A DNA stretch of 58,939 bases from CAYYYJ01 sp964476045 (GCA_964476045.1 CAYYYJ010000002.1:1-58939), one strand, 5' to 3'; positions 16,310 to 24,824 are shown, numbered from the stretch's first letter. The notes: generated by a model from the letters alone, not told the origin. Numbers and translations are program-made.

Positions 16310-16377
16310 TCTAAAGAAGGCTGGAAATTGATTGAGAAAAAATATAAAAAATCAATTTCGTCCCTTTAAAACTAACT
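16310..16377 (-). repeat. palindromic element copy a, upstream of the acyl-activating enzyme
   Basis: The plus strand reads GGCTGGAAATTGATT, an AT-rich loop, then AATCAATTTCGTCCC. It is flanked by CTTTCTAAAGAA and CTTTAAAA as in other copies. The rest of the 297-base gap (16278-16574) holds palindrome GAGAATTCTC, a short hairpin CTCCTTATAAAGGAG (16394-16410), a weaker second GGCTGG...CAGCC stem (16475-16512) and a TATA-like tract (16562-16570). No gene is seen in the gap. Confidence 0.65.
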
Positions 16378-16574
16378 ACTAGAGAATTCTCGCACTCCTT
16401 ATAAAGGAGTTTTGCCAACTCTGTACCAAATTGAAAAATCAAAATTCCCTGATCAAGGTTTTCTAAAAAAGAAAGGCTGGAAGAAGTAATCTTAACTATT
16501 TTTCGTTCAGCCAGAAAGTCGTCAATAGCCGAACACGCTTTAACACTTAAAAAGGCGGATATTTTATATATGTA

Positions 16575-18725
16575 ATGGTTACTATGGATATTGTCGGTTT
16601 AGAAAGCGCATCTGGATTTTCAGGTACAAAGCTCCAGGACTTTGTGCAAGCTGCATACTTTGTTTTAAAAAAATATAATAGAGAAAACCCTAAAGAGCAG
16701 GAATTGATCTGGCAAGATCTCTGCAAAAATCTTTTTGCTCTAAAAGAATTTTCTGACCTAAAATTTGAAGCACAGAAGCTGCTTTTCGATTTTGTTTATG
16801 GAAAGAGGCTGACTCAGGACGGACCGCCACCAGCATGGTTCCCCTCAAAAGAAAATTTAGAAAAATCAAATCTAGCTGTTGTAATGAAGGATCTGGATTT
16901 TAAAATGGCTGGAAACCGATCGAAGATGATTGAGATTGATCCTTCGCAATTGATCCGAGATCAATCTCGTCCCTTTAGGGAGTTCCACAAATGGTCTGTA
17001 GAAAACACCGACGACTTTTGGAGTCTAGTGACAAAAAGGCTTGGAATTGTATTTAAGAAGAGTTCTCAGAGGATATCAGACCTTTCTAACGGTGCAGAAA
17101 AGCCTGTTTGGTTCCCTGGTTCTGAGATAAATATTGTTGATAGCTGTTTTAATGCCGATAAAGGAAAAATTGCTGTCTATTTTTCTAGAGAAGGCTCAGG
17201 CAAAATTCAGAGCTGGACTTATGGAGATCTAGAAAATCTCGTCAATCAAGTTGCAAATAGTTTGAAAGAAAAAGGATACGAGAATGGCGATGTTATCGCG
17301 ATCGATATGCAAATGACTCCTGAGAGTGTTGCTGTTTACCTTGGAGTAATCAAAGCCGGTTGCGTTGCTTTATCAATAGCAGATTGCTTTGCTCCGCCTG
17401 AGATTGAGAAAAGGTTGAAGATAGGGAATGCGAAATTAATTTTTACAGTGGACTATTACATGAGGGACGGGAAGAAAATCGAAATTTATAATAAAGTTAA
17501 GGAGGCTAATCCTCCGCCTATTATACTAATTCCTTATGACGAAACTTCACAGGAAAAATTAGATGTGCTGGACATCTACTGGAAAGATTTTCTTGTAGTG
17601 AAAGATGAATTTGAATCTGTAGCTTGCAGACCGCAAGAGCCCACAAATATTTTATTTTCCTCTGGGACAACAGGCGAACCTAAAGCTATTCCATGGGACC
17701 ACACAACTCCAATAAAAGCTGCATCAGACTCGTTTTTCCATCAGGATATACACCCAGATGATATTTTAGCATGGCCAACAAATCTCGGATGGATGATGGG
17801 TCCGTGGCTTATCTACGCAACTTTAGTCAACAAGGCTTCAATGGCTTTGTACACAGGATCTTATTCTGGAAAAGAGTTTGGGGAATTCGTGCAAAATACT
17901 GGAGTTACTATGTTAGGTGTGATCCCAAGCTTGGTAAACATATGGAAAACAAAAAAATGCATGGAAGACCTTGATTGGAGCAAAATAAAAAGATTTAGTT
18001 CTACAGGAGAATGCTCGAGAAAAGAAGATATGTTATATCTCATGTCACTAGCTGGCTACAAACCGATAATAGAATATTGCGGCGGGACAGAGATCGGCGG
18101 GGTTTACATAACAGGAACAATGATACAGCCTTGCTCACCGTCCACTTTCACAACAGCTGCAATGGGTGTCGATTTTTTGATTCTAGACGAGAGCGGAAAA
18201 AGAACAAAAAACGGCGAGGTATTTATTATCCCGCCTTCTATTGGGTTATCGACCCTGATCTTGAATAGGGACAATTTCCAGACATATTATGAGGGATGCC
18301 CAAAAGAAAATGGCTATCATCTAAGACGGCATGGAGACCAGGTAGAGGAATTGGCAAACAACTATTTTGTTGTCCATGGAAGGACAGATGATACGATGAA
18401 CTTGTCTGGTGTAAAGGTGAGCTCTGCTGAGATTGAGAGGACACTGCACGGACATCCCGGAATATCAGAAACAGCTGCCATAGGGATAATGCCTGCAGAC
18501 ACCCGAATAACACAGCTTATTGTTTATGCAGTGCCGTCTAACGGAAGTGTTTTGAATAAGGAAAAAATAAAATCAGATTTCCAGCAAGCAATAAAAACAA
18601 AACTAAATCCAATTTATAAAATACATGATGTGGTTATAACAAATTCTCTCCCAAGGACAGCTTCGAACAAGGTGATGAGAAGGCTGCTGAGAGACGAGTA
18701 CCAGAAAAATATCCAGGCCAGATAA
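16575..18725 (+). CDS. acyl-CoA synthetase of the AAE17/18 type (adenylate-forming)
   Basis: This 716-residue ANL-superfamily enzyme activates an acid with ATP and transfers it to CoA. It has the P-loop NILFSSGTTGEPKAIPWDH (about 359-377), PTNLGWMMGPWLIYA, EYCGGTEIGG (A5-type motif), the hinge region GRTDDTMNLSGVKVSSAEIE, and a C-terminal catalytic lysine in PRTASNKVMRRLL. The N-terminal domain (GPPPAWFPSKEN) and GTTGEPKAIPW resemble plant acyl-activating enzymes 17/18 and their prokaryotic relatives, more than short acetyl-CoA synthetases. Residues about 112-136 (AGNRSKMIEIDPSQLIRDQS) are encoded by an inserted palindromic element. The acid substrate is unknown. An alternative start is ATG 16584. 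Confidence 0.85.
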   Translation: MVTMDIVGLESASGFSGTKLQDFVQAAYFVLKKYNRENPKEQELIWQDLCKNLFALKEFSDLKFEAQKLLFDFVYGKRLTQDGPPPAWFPSKENLEKSNLAVVMKDLDFKMAGNRSKMIEIDPSQLIRDQSRPFREFHKWSVENTDDFWSLVTKRLGIVFKKSSQRISDLSNGAEKPVWFPGSEINIVDSCFNADKGKIAVYFSREGSGKIQSWTYGDLENLVNQVANSLKEKGYENGDVIAIDMQMTPESVAVYLGVIKAGCVALSIADCFAPPEIEKRLKIGNAKLIFTVDYYMRDGKKIEIYNKVKEANPPPIILIPYDETSQEKLDVLDIYWKDFLVVKDEFESVACRPQEPTNILFSSGTTGEPKAIPWDHTTPIKAASDSFFHQDIHPDDILAWPTNLGWMMGPWLIYATLVNKASMALYTGSYSGKEFGEFVQNTGVTMLGVIPSLVNIWKTKKCMEDLDWSKIKRFSSTGECSRKEDMLYLMSLAGYKPIIEYCGGTEIGGVYITGTMIQPCSPSTFTTAAMGVDFLILDESGKRTKNGEVFIIPPSIGLSTLILNRDNFQTYYEGCPKENGYHLRRHGDQVEELANNYFVVHGRTDDTMNLSGVKVSSAEIERTLHGHPGISETAAIGIMPADTRITQLIVYAVPSNGSVLNKEKIKSDFQQAIKTKLNPIYKIHDVVITNSLPRTASNKVMRRLLRDEYQKNIQAR
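16906..16979 (-). repeat. palindromic element copy b, in frame inside a coding region
   Basis: The plus strand reads TGGCTGGAAACCGATCGAAG, then TGAGATTGATC, a 16-base loop, GATCAATCTCGTCCCTTTAG. It shares a run of about 33 bases (one mismatch) with the intergenic element at 41497-41595. It keeps the acyl-activating enzyme frame open and adds about 24 residues in the linker between the N-terminal domain and the FREFHKWSVEN segment. Confidence 0.75.
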
Positions 18726-18727
18726 AG

Positions 18728-19915
18728 TTATACAGGGTTGGCGAGAAGCTGAGTATCAGCCTGTTTTGAAAGGTGATAAGCTAAAATTGGTTTTATTTGT
18801 AAAACACCCCTATCTATCATTTCATGGCTTTCAATAAGTCTGGCAGTCATATCTTTCTCCAAAATATTGGTTAATGGGATTGGAAACTCGTCTATAAGCC
18901 ACGCAAGTTCCCTGTACATGGCAGCTTCATATTCTTCCATGCCTTCCAACTCCATTTCATATATCCATAAAAACAGGTTCTCAGCCACCTTCTTGTTAAT
19001 TGCCAGAGGGGAATTTGGAATAAATCTTCTGATCCTGTAATCCAATCCGTGTTTCTGGCAAAATGCCTTTATTTTCTTCCCTAGAAAAGCCCATGAACTG
19101 TCTGTTGGCGAGAATTTTGCCTGATAAAGGCCTTTGTATTTCTCTGCCAACCCTTTCCTATATTTTTCCGCGGATTCGTAGAAAGCCGATTCCTGCCTGT
19201 CGCTCAATACCAATCCGCCGCCAAGGACAAATCTGCCACTGTTTTCTTTTGTCAGCTTTACAATAGATTCAAGGTTTTCATCACTGTCTGTAATAAAAGG
19301 GAGGACAGGCATAAGGGCTGTCCCTGTATATATTCCAGCTTCTCCCAGCGTTTTCATTGAAGCAAACCTGCTTTCTATTGAAGAAGCAAAAGGTTCGAAT
19401 ATCTCCCTGTAGCCTTTCGATCCAGAAGAATTAATACTGAAAACAACGCAAGCCCATGACTTTTCATTGATCCTCTTTATCAGATCCAGATCGCGCATGA
19501 CAAGAGGCGATTTGGCAATTATGAGGGTTGGAAAACCGCGCTTATAACACACTTCCAGCATTTTTCTTGACAGCCTGAACCTGCTTTCAATAGGCTGATA
19601 ATCCCCTGTTATAATTATGTCTTTTGGGACTTTGGAAAGTTCTTTGTCTAAAATTTCTGCAGCATTTGTTTTAATCCTGACAAATTGGGAAAACGGGTCT
19701 TTGAGGTTTTTTGTTAAATTGTTTTCAGTATTCAGCCCGTACATGTCCATGCGCAAAAAACAGTATGTGCACCCATATTGGCATCCAATGTATGGGTAAG
19801 CTGAATACTTTGACCAAAACCATCCCCCATCAATGTGCTTATTGGTTTTAAGCACGCTATCAACTTTTATTTCCTGGATAACCAGATCCGCCTGTGAATA
19901 TTTTTTGATGCCCAT
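18728..19915 (-). CDS. radical SAM protein, SplB-like (COG1533)
   Basis: The 395-residue protein has the radical SAM cluster motif CQYGCTYC (about 44-51, CxxxCxxC) with a preceding YPYIG, as in spore photoproduct lyase-like and Rv2578c-type proteins. TGDYQPIESRFRLSRKMLEV and VVFSINSS segments follow. These proteins cleave S-adenosylmethionine to a 5'-deoxyadenosyl radical; archaeal members have no settled function. It is convergent with the acyl-activating enzyme, 2 bases apart, and together with the methyltransferase it lies between two copies of that enzyme's 3' end. Confidence 0.85.
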   Translation of the reverse strand: MGIKKYSQADLVIQEIKVDSVLKTNKHIDGGWFWSKYSAYPYIGCQYGCTYCFLRMDMYGLNTENNLTKNLKDPFSQFVRIKTNAAEILDKELSKVPKDIIITGDYQPIESRFRLSRKMLEVCYKRGFPTLIIAKSPLVMRDLDLIKRINEKSWACVVFSINSSGSKGYREIFEPFASSIESRFASMKTLGEAGIYTGTALMPVLPFITDSDENLESIVKLTKENSGRFVLGGGLVLSDRQESAFYESAEKYRKGLAEKYKGLYQAKFSPTDSSWAFLGKKIKAFCQKHGLDYRIRRFIPNSPLAINKKVAENLFLWIYEMELEGMEEYEAAMYRELAWLIDEFPIPLTNILEKDMTARLIESHEMIDRGVLQIKPILAYHLSKQADTQLLANPV

Positions 19916-19937
19916 GATGCTATTAATGCAAGTTTAA

Positions 19938-20808
19938 TTAAATGCTTTTTGCGATCAGCCTGTAATATCCGAATTTACCTTCCAGGTAAAGCCGGATAGT
20001 GAATAAAATGTCTTTTTTCAGATCGTCAGCCATTTTCTTGCCATATTCTGGGAATAAATTTTCTATTTTCGGCCTGAAATCCCTTTCAAAAACAGGTTCG
20101 AAATGCCTAGGCATAAGCTCCCTACCCACATTACTGACGTCTTCTATTTTTGTAATTTCAAAACCAGCCCCAGCCACAAATCTCTTATACTTTTCTATGG
20201 TACCAAAAGACGGGTTTTGCCACGTCTGCCTCAATTCTAAATGCTCTTCGTCTGCGATTTTCTCTGTAATTGTCCAGTCGTCAAAAGCCAAGACCCCCCC
20301 CCCGTCTTAGCACTCTACGGAAGCCTTTCAAAGCTTCTTCTTTATCTGGTAAATGATAAAACATGTTCATTGTCCAGACAACGTCAAAACAATTATCTTC
20401 AAATTGCAAATTTCCGGCATCATGAACAGAAAAGTCAACAAGATGATCCAGACGCATCCGTTTTGTCAATCGCCTTGCTGTTATTGTCTGGAGCTCACTG
20501 ATATTGATGCCATGTATCCGGCATCCGTACCTCTTAGCCAAATAGCGCGCAGGCCCGCCAATCCCGCAACCAACATCCAAAACATAATGACTGCCTTTTA
20601 TCTCAGCCAGCTCAGCGAGCCTTTTGGTTGATTCTATTGCACCGGCTCTCCATAAGCTTCCGGTTTTCCAGATGTTCTCATCATATACCATTGGCGGATG
20701 AAGGTGGTCTCCTGACAACAATCCAATCAGACCTCCGCCAGGCAATCCATATGCATGGCCAACTCTGTCGCTATCGTAGTATTTTGCTGCCACAGATTCG
20801 TCAATCAT
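19938..20808 (-). pseudogene. SAM-dependent methyltransferase, frameshifted at a 10-base C run
   Basis: Two frames make one methyltransferase. The first (20808-20281) has the SAM site YVLDVGCGIGGPARYLA, NISELQ, DAGNLQFEDNCFDVVW and FRRVLRRGGG. The second (20291-19938) continues LAFDDWTITEKIADEE and the C-terminal half. They meet at ten C's on the plus strand (20294-20303); nine would keep the frame (RRGGGVLAFDDW). The layout resembles glycine/sarcosine-type N-methyltransferases or sterol/phospholipid methyltransferases. A sequencing error, a real mutation or phase variation would all look like this. Confidence 0.8.
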
Positions 20809-20867
20809 CTAAAATAAAACACTGTAAGAAATATAAAGCGCAAAGTATCTGCTATAAGCAATGCATA

Positions 20868-20936
20868 ACTCCAAACAAGGTGATGAGGCGGCTGTTAAGG
20901 GATGAATACCAGAAGATTGCTCAATGTTTATTTTAA
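20868..20936 (+). pseudogene. 3' remnant of a second acyl-activating enzyme gene
   Basis: The plus strand encodes TPNKVMRRLLRDEYQKIAQCLF and a stop, nearly the same as the C-terminus of the acyl-activating enzyme at 18661-18725 (SNKVMRRLLRDEYQKN). DNA differences fall mainly at third codon positions. No upstream part of the gene is present, so this is a remnant. With the intact 3' end it brackets the radical SAM and methyltransferase genes. Confidence 0.65.
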
Positions 20937-21485
20937 TTTTATACCTTGATTCTTTTTGTGTATACCTCTTTTTCCGTGTGATGGTCTAGGAGGTAGAGTT
21001 GATTCTTCTTCCAGATAGGGAGCACGCCTTATAAGATGCTCTAAAAAAGGTTCAGTATCCTCTATTATTTTCAATTCAACAGTTTTTTGCCATAAGCCTG
21101 TATCTTTATCAAAACTCCATTCAGCACCCAATAGGTCATCCATAAGACTAAGATTGCTGTCATTTTTTACCCCACTTAAAAATTCACGCTCCTCCTTAAT
21201 GCTTCTGGGATCACTGATTCTATAAAATACCAGATAAATTCCGTACCTGAAAAATTTTGCTGTGACCCTTCTGTCTGAGTAGGCTAGTATATCTCCTCTA
21301 TCTCCATTTTGTCTGGTATAAGATAGGCTGCAGTTAGGGCCATATGATAATTTTGTTTCAGCCCTGCCGAAATCAAATGTACCGTCTAAATCCAGTTTTC
21401 TCCTATCAGGGCTGACAAAATCTGCCCTGTTTGTCAAACCGCTGAAAATCTCGTATAAAGGAAGTTGTCCATTTACAGGTTGCAT
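20928..21485 (-). CDS. hypothetical protein, RGD-strand family
   Basis: The 185-residue beta-rich protein is not recognised. The segment NGDRGDILAYSDRRVTAKFFRYGIYLVFYRI resembles the small unknown protein at 13921-14277. The C-terminus is basic (SHGKRGIHKKNQGIKLK). Its stop codon overlaps the acyl-activating remnant by 9 bases. Start ATG 21485. Confidence 0.5.
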   Translation of the reverse strand: MQPVNGQLPLYEIFSGLTNRADFVSPDRRKLDLDGTFDFGRAETKLSYGPNCSLSYTRQNGDRGDILAYSDRRVTAKFFRYGIYLVFYRISDPRSIKEEREFLSGVKNDSNLSLMDDLLGAEWSFDKDTGLWQKTVELKIIEDTEPFLEHLIRRAPYLEEESTLPPRPSHGKRGIHKKNQGIKLK

Positions 21486-21820
21486 CTATATGGTAGGTTA
21501 GAGAAGCTTTATATGTTTTTTGTCCTGGCCATTTCAGCTTCTCAGAGAGAATTAGACCCATCTTTGGTAATCTACGAATCTGATAAAATAAGGTCAGAAC
21601 CATTTTCTGGCATCTCTAAAATTACAGGAGGCGCATATAAAAAATAACCGTCAATACAAAAAATATAAGATTTGTGTTCAGGGACAGGAAGGAGCCAACA
21701 AACCTGTCCCCAGACACAAGAAGAGGAATTTACTAGCCTACGAATATAAGTTATTAAGGAATTCTCACGCATTATATAAAGCTTTTCCCTAGTTTAGACC
21801 CAAATTCAGCCCTTTCTTTT

Positions 21821-21880
21821 CCCGATGGACTGAAACCGATTTCCGTTCGATCTATTCGAAATCGGTTTCGACCCTTTAAA
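21821..21880 (-). repeat. palindromic element copy c
   Basis: The plus strand reads GATGGACTGAAACCGATTTC, loop CGTTCGATCTATTC, GAAATCGGTTTCGACCCTTT: a perfect 11-bp stem GAAACCGATTT/AAATCGGTTTC. It is flanked by CCCTTTCTTTTCCC on the left and CCCAAAGAAAAAA on the right, the same outer flank as copies e and f. The rest of 21486-21994 has no convincing gene; 21668-21710 contains a GGGACAGG...CCTGTCCC hairpin that could be a terminator or another element. Confidence 0.7.
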
Positions 21881-21994
21881 GTGTTGAGATCCCAAAGAAA
21901 AAACGTTGAGATTAAGCCTTATAACCCAAGAAAGAAAAGGATTTACACCTATACCCAAAGAAAAACAATAGGCCGAATAAAACCAATAACCAAC

Positions 21995-22639
21995 TTAAGC
22001 AACCAGTTTCCCGCTAACCAACCTCGGGATTTTTCCAGAAGTGTCGAGTTTCAAAGAAGCCATTATTTGTTTTCGGAGTATAAGTAATCTGAAAATATTT
22101 CGTATGCTGCCTTTAGTGATTTTATCTCTGCTGGATTGGAAGGTTCCAGGATCTTTATCTTCTAACAAGGATCTCAAGTAGCCAGCAAAAGTCTCATCCT
22201 CTACATTCCTTCTTTTCCCATAATCTCCCATCGGAACTAACGTTACCAGCTTCGGATTTTTCTTTTTTATATAATTAACAAGGGAAGAGCAGTTCAGAAA
22301 GCAGCCTACTATAACTTCGTCAGCTTTCTTGGCCCCCAGAATTCCTTTTGTGCCTGCATCTGTTTTTACTATCACCCTTTTTCCAATAACTTTCGCATCA
22401 ATATAATGAGGCGAATTGTAGAGATCAACTTTCCTAAAGTGCTTTATCTCCCCGCAGATCAGATCCCCGCTTTTTTTTATCTCAAAGGCTTTATCCAAAG
22501 AATCTACTGGAATAACTTCTTTTGCACCTTTTTCAAAGCACTGGACTATTGTTGAGCTTGCGTTGATTACGTCTATGATTACAACTAGGCCTTCTGCTGA
22601 TTGTGCCCCTTCCAAACAGGATTTTATTAAAACTTTCAT
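21995..22639 (-). CDS. ComB-like 2-phosphosulfolactate phosphatase family protein
   Basis: The 214-residue protein has the ComB hallmarks VVIIDVINASSTIVQCFEKGA (about 20-40), LICGEIKHFRKVDLYNSP, VIVKTDAGTKGILGAKKADEVIVGCFLN, and a C-terminal EDETFAGYLRSLLE. In methanogens ComB makes sulfolactate for coenzyme M. In organisms without coenzyme M the family may dephosphorylate other substrates, and nothing else in the window suggests methanogenesis. The metal-binding aspartates are retained. It ends before the tRNA-Ser(GGA) gene on the same strand. Confidence 0.8.
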   Translation of the reverse strand: MKVLIKSCLEGAQSAEGLVVIIDVINASSTIVQCFEKGAKEVIPVDSLDKAFEIKKSGDLICGEIKHFRKVDLYNSPHYIDAKVIGKRVIVKTDAGTKGILGAKKADEVIVGCFLNCSSLVNYIKKKNPKLVTLVPMGDYGKRRNVEDETFAGYLRSLLEDKDPGTFQSSRDKITKGSIRNIFRLLILRKQIMASLKLDTSGKIPRLVSGKLVA

Positions 22640-22643
22640 ATTA

Positions 22644-22762
22644 CGCCATCACCCGGACTCGAACCGGGATATCCCGTCTTCTGAGAAATTGGAATGCTCA
22701 ATTTCAGTATGTGAAGGAAACAGGCTTTCCAGGCCTGCGCAGTACCATTGTGCCATGATGGC
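22644..22762 (-). tRNA. tRNA-Ser(GGA) with an insertion in the variable arm
   Basis: On the minus strand the acceptor GCCATCA (22762-22756) pairs with TGATGGC, discriminator G at 22644. The anticodon stem CAGGC/GCCTG is intact and the loop is C-T-GGA-A-A with no anticodon intron. T-arm CCCGG TTCGAGT CCGGG. The variable region is about 50 nt, against about 15-20 for tRNA-Ser. It contains an internal helix (CTGAAATTG/CAATTTCTCAG), so an intron in the variable arm is likely. Confidence 0.85.
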
Positions 22763-22816
22763 TTTTGATCGATCGCTTGTTTATCTAACATTATCTAGAA
22801 CAAGACTATAAATAAT

Positions 22817-23029
22817 CTATTTCATCTTTTGAGGGATACCCAGCCTAGTGTTACCCATTCTTCCCTTAACGCATTTTTTGCAAGCCCCTATGTTGTGATG
22901 ATAACAGCTCAGACAGATTATCGCACCACAGATGTTGCATGTGTATGCTGGCTTCGCTACAGATCCGCACAAATTGCATAAACCTGAGATGTTTGTCTGG
23001 GTTTCGAGAAGTCTGCTGCCAATTGCCAT
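22817..23029 (-). CDS. small double zinc-finger protein
   Basis: The 70-residue protein has four CxxC-type pairs: CNLC (18-21), CNIC (30-33), CLSC (39-42) and CKKC (50-53), with HH at 44-45. The spacing suits a cross-brace or two zinc ribbons of the B-box/HIT type found in small archaeal proteins. Residues 25-33 (KPAYTCNICGA) look like a nucleic-acid-binding ribbon. The gene lies downstream of the secreted protease-like gene, 40 bases away. Function unknown. Confidence 0.65.
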   Translation of the reverse strand: MAIGSRLLETQTNISGLCNLCGSVAKPAYTCNICGAIICLSCYHHNIGACKKCVKGRMGNTRLGIPQKMK

Positions 23030-23068
23030 ACAAATACTCGGTTTTTAAGAATAAAAATGTTATCTGAT

Positions 23069-24676
23069 TTATTCATCTGCTATAAATCTTAATGTATATT
23101 CAGTGTTATCTGGTATTGTTGGTGTCTTTAGATCGCCACCTTCGACCTTTTCAGTCCTTATACACACGTAATCATCACCTATGTCATGTCCATAAGGAGC
23201 GGTTGCCTTCACTTCCCTAGGGTTTTTTATTCTTGTATCCAATGTCCAAATAGGCGATCTCCTGATTTCCCCATCGCCTTTTTTCTTAATCGTAAATTCA
23301 TACTCGACACTGCCATCTTTTCTCACTTTTCTTTCTGATATTTTTTCAAAAGGCATCTCTACTTTCGGATTTCTTCTGAGTCTGGCCTTTGATTTAGGAT
23401 TTCCATATAAAATTTGTTTTGTTGGATAAAACTGAGATGCCAGGTCTCTCATACCCATCTGTGCTGTCGGGTTTTCTTTTCTCCATTCAGCCAACCACTT
23501 TCTTTCTAAAATTGTGCCGATCTCATTTGCTAACCTTGCTTTTGTTATACTAGGCTCTTCCCCGCTTAATCTGTCAACAAGACCAAATCCATGCCTGCCA
23601 TCGAAAGTATCGAATGGGTAGCCTACCAAAACAACTGCTCCTGCATCTCTCATATAAGCTAGACAGGAAGAGTTTTCTGGATCTTCTATTCTGCCTGCCT
23701 GGCAAGTAGCTGGAAACAGGACAACTTTAGGATTTTTTGAATCAACTCTTTCTGATGTTCCGTCTGGGTGTACAAAATATAGTTTTCCATCGAAAGCAGT
23801 TGGATTAGACCCTTTGTAATTCCAGCCGCCTACTTGCCCATGAGAATTTCCGTGGCCTCCTGCCCAAACAAACAAATCTATCGATGCCCTGTTCAGTAAT
23901 CTCAGAATTTCGTCTCCGTCCCGGGAAACATAACTAGTTTTTAATTTACCATCCCCTTCAATTATAAGCTTTCTAACTTTTCCATTTGGATCCAGCTTAC
24001 CATCTTCTCCTGTTCTAGCTTCAGCATATGCAGTGCCGTTCATTGAATTATCTATAATGCCTTCTGCGCCTTTCGCAACAACATGCCTTATTTCTAGGTC
24101 AGTTGTAGATATCATCCTATAAGCTGTATCCCAATCCAGCAAACCGTCCTTGCTTTTCTGTATTGGGATCGATCCAGCTATCGCATCTGGTTCTGGATCA
24201 GGATCGATCTGAGAAGCCATGATATTGACTTTTACAGGATTGCAGGAGCTCACTGCGTCATGGATTTTTTGCCAGTTGCCTCCGTCTAATTCAGGCAAGT
24301 CTTTCAGAGCCATTTTATCTGCAGTATCCAGATAAAGAATATGCCTGAGTTTCTTTTCTTTTAACAACCCGAAAACTTCTGTAGGATCTGAATTGTATGG
24401 CGCAAATATTGCACCTTGCTTTTTTAACTCGTCAAAAGATTTCTTGCCGTTCTCATCTTTCAGCAAATTCTTTTGGACTATGACAACAAAATCTGTTTTG
24501 TCTTTGTCCTGAGCTTCCAAATTTGTGGGAGATAAAGAATATGCTACATATAAAGCAGCAGCAAGACCTGCATACCTGCCTCTTGGCTTTCTAGATGCGT
24601 ATCCTGCCTGAGCTAATGCAGAGTAACCAACTGAGTCTACTAATGTTCCCATCCTCCTATTAGAAAGTCTTGCCAT
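23069..24676 (-). CDS. secreted clan CD cysteine-protease-like protein (C25/caspase fold)
   Basis: The 535-residue protein has an N-terminal basic segment and one hydrophobic helix (AGLAAALYVAYSLS, about 37-50), so it is exported or membrane-anchored. The catalytic signature is FVWAGGHGNSHG (about 273-284, His-Gly) followed by VVLFPATCQAGRIED (about 320-334, Cys-x-x-Gly), with strand-loop order as in gingipain C25 and caspase-like enzymes. The C-terminal 110 residues are a beta-sandwich-like domain (EYEFTIKKKGDGEIRRSPIW). The substrate is unknown. A TATA-like ATTTAAA lies about 26 bases before the ATG, and palindrome copy 3 lies farther upstream. Confidence 0.75.
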   Translation of the reverse strand: MARLSNRRMGTLVDSVGYSALAQAGYASRKPRGRYAGLAAALYVAYSLSPTNLEAQDKDKTDFVVIVQKNLLKDENGKKSFDELKKQGAIFAPYNSDPTEVFGLLKEKKLRHILYLDTADKMALKDLPELDGGNWQKIHDAVSSCNPVKVNIMASQIDPDPEPDAIAGSIPIQKSKDGLLDWDTAYRMISTTDLEIRHVVAKGAEGIIDNSMNGTAYAEARTGEDGKLDPNGKVRKLIIEGDGKLKTSYVSRDGDEILRLLNRASIDLFVWAGGHGNSHGQVGGWNYKGSNPTAFDGKLYFVHPDGTSERVDSKNPKVVLFPATCQAGRIEDPENSSCLAYMRDAGAVVLVGYPFDTFDGRHGFGLVDRLSGEEPSITKARLANEIGTILERKWLAEWRKENPTAQMGMRDLASQFYPTKQILYGNPKSKARLRRNPKVEMPFEKISERKVRKDGSVEYEFTIKKKGDGEIRRSPIWTLDTRIKNPREVKATAPYGHDIGDDYVCIRTEKVEGGDLKTPTIPDNTEYTLRFIADE

Positions 24677-24748
24677 GAGAATATCTTAATTTATTGGTTT
24701 AAATATGTTCCTGTTTAGCTACCTAAAAGTAACTATGATATAAATAGA

Positions 24749-24763
24749 TATAACAATGTTATA
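24749..24763. promoter_or_regulatory. 15-bp palindrome TATAACA-A-TGTTATA, copy 3
   Basis: This perfect copy of the palindrome lies 73 bases upstream of the protease-like gene start (24676), in the 148-base gap before the PIN gene. The core TATA-like element for the protease gene is closer (about 24700-24710), so this site would act as an upstream operator. Confidence 0.55.
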
Positions 24764-24824
24764 TAAATAGTAGTTGTCAAAGTAACTTCAGTTTTTGCTT
24801 AAGCGTTGAATGGATGAAAGCGGG

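Noticed and set aside
18661..20936. Transposon flanked by direct repeats
   Set aside because: The flanking similarity is protein-coding (C-terminus of one enzyme) with synonymous differences; no transposase or terminal inverted repeats are seen, so gene duplication/loss is more likely.
21881..22087. 68-residue plus-strand frame
   Set aside because: Overlaps the 3' end of the ComB-like gene, has low-complexity Lys/Arg/Tyr sequence and begins at an element flank.
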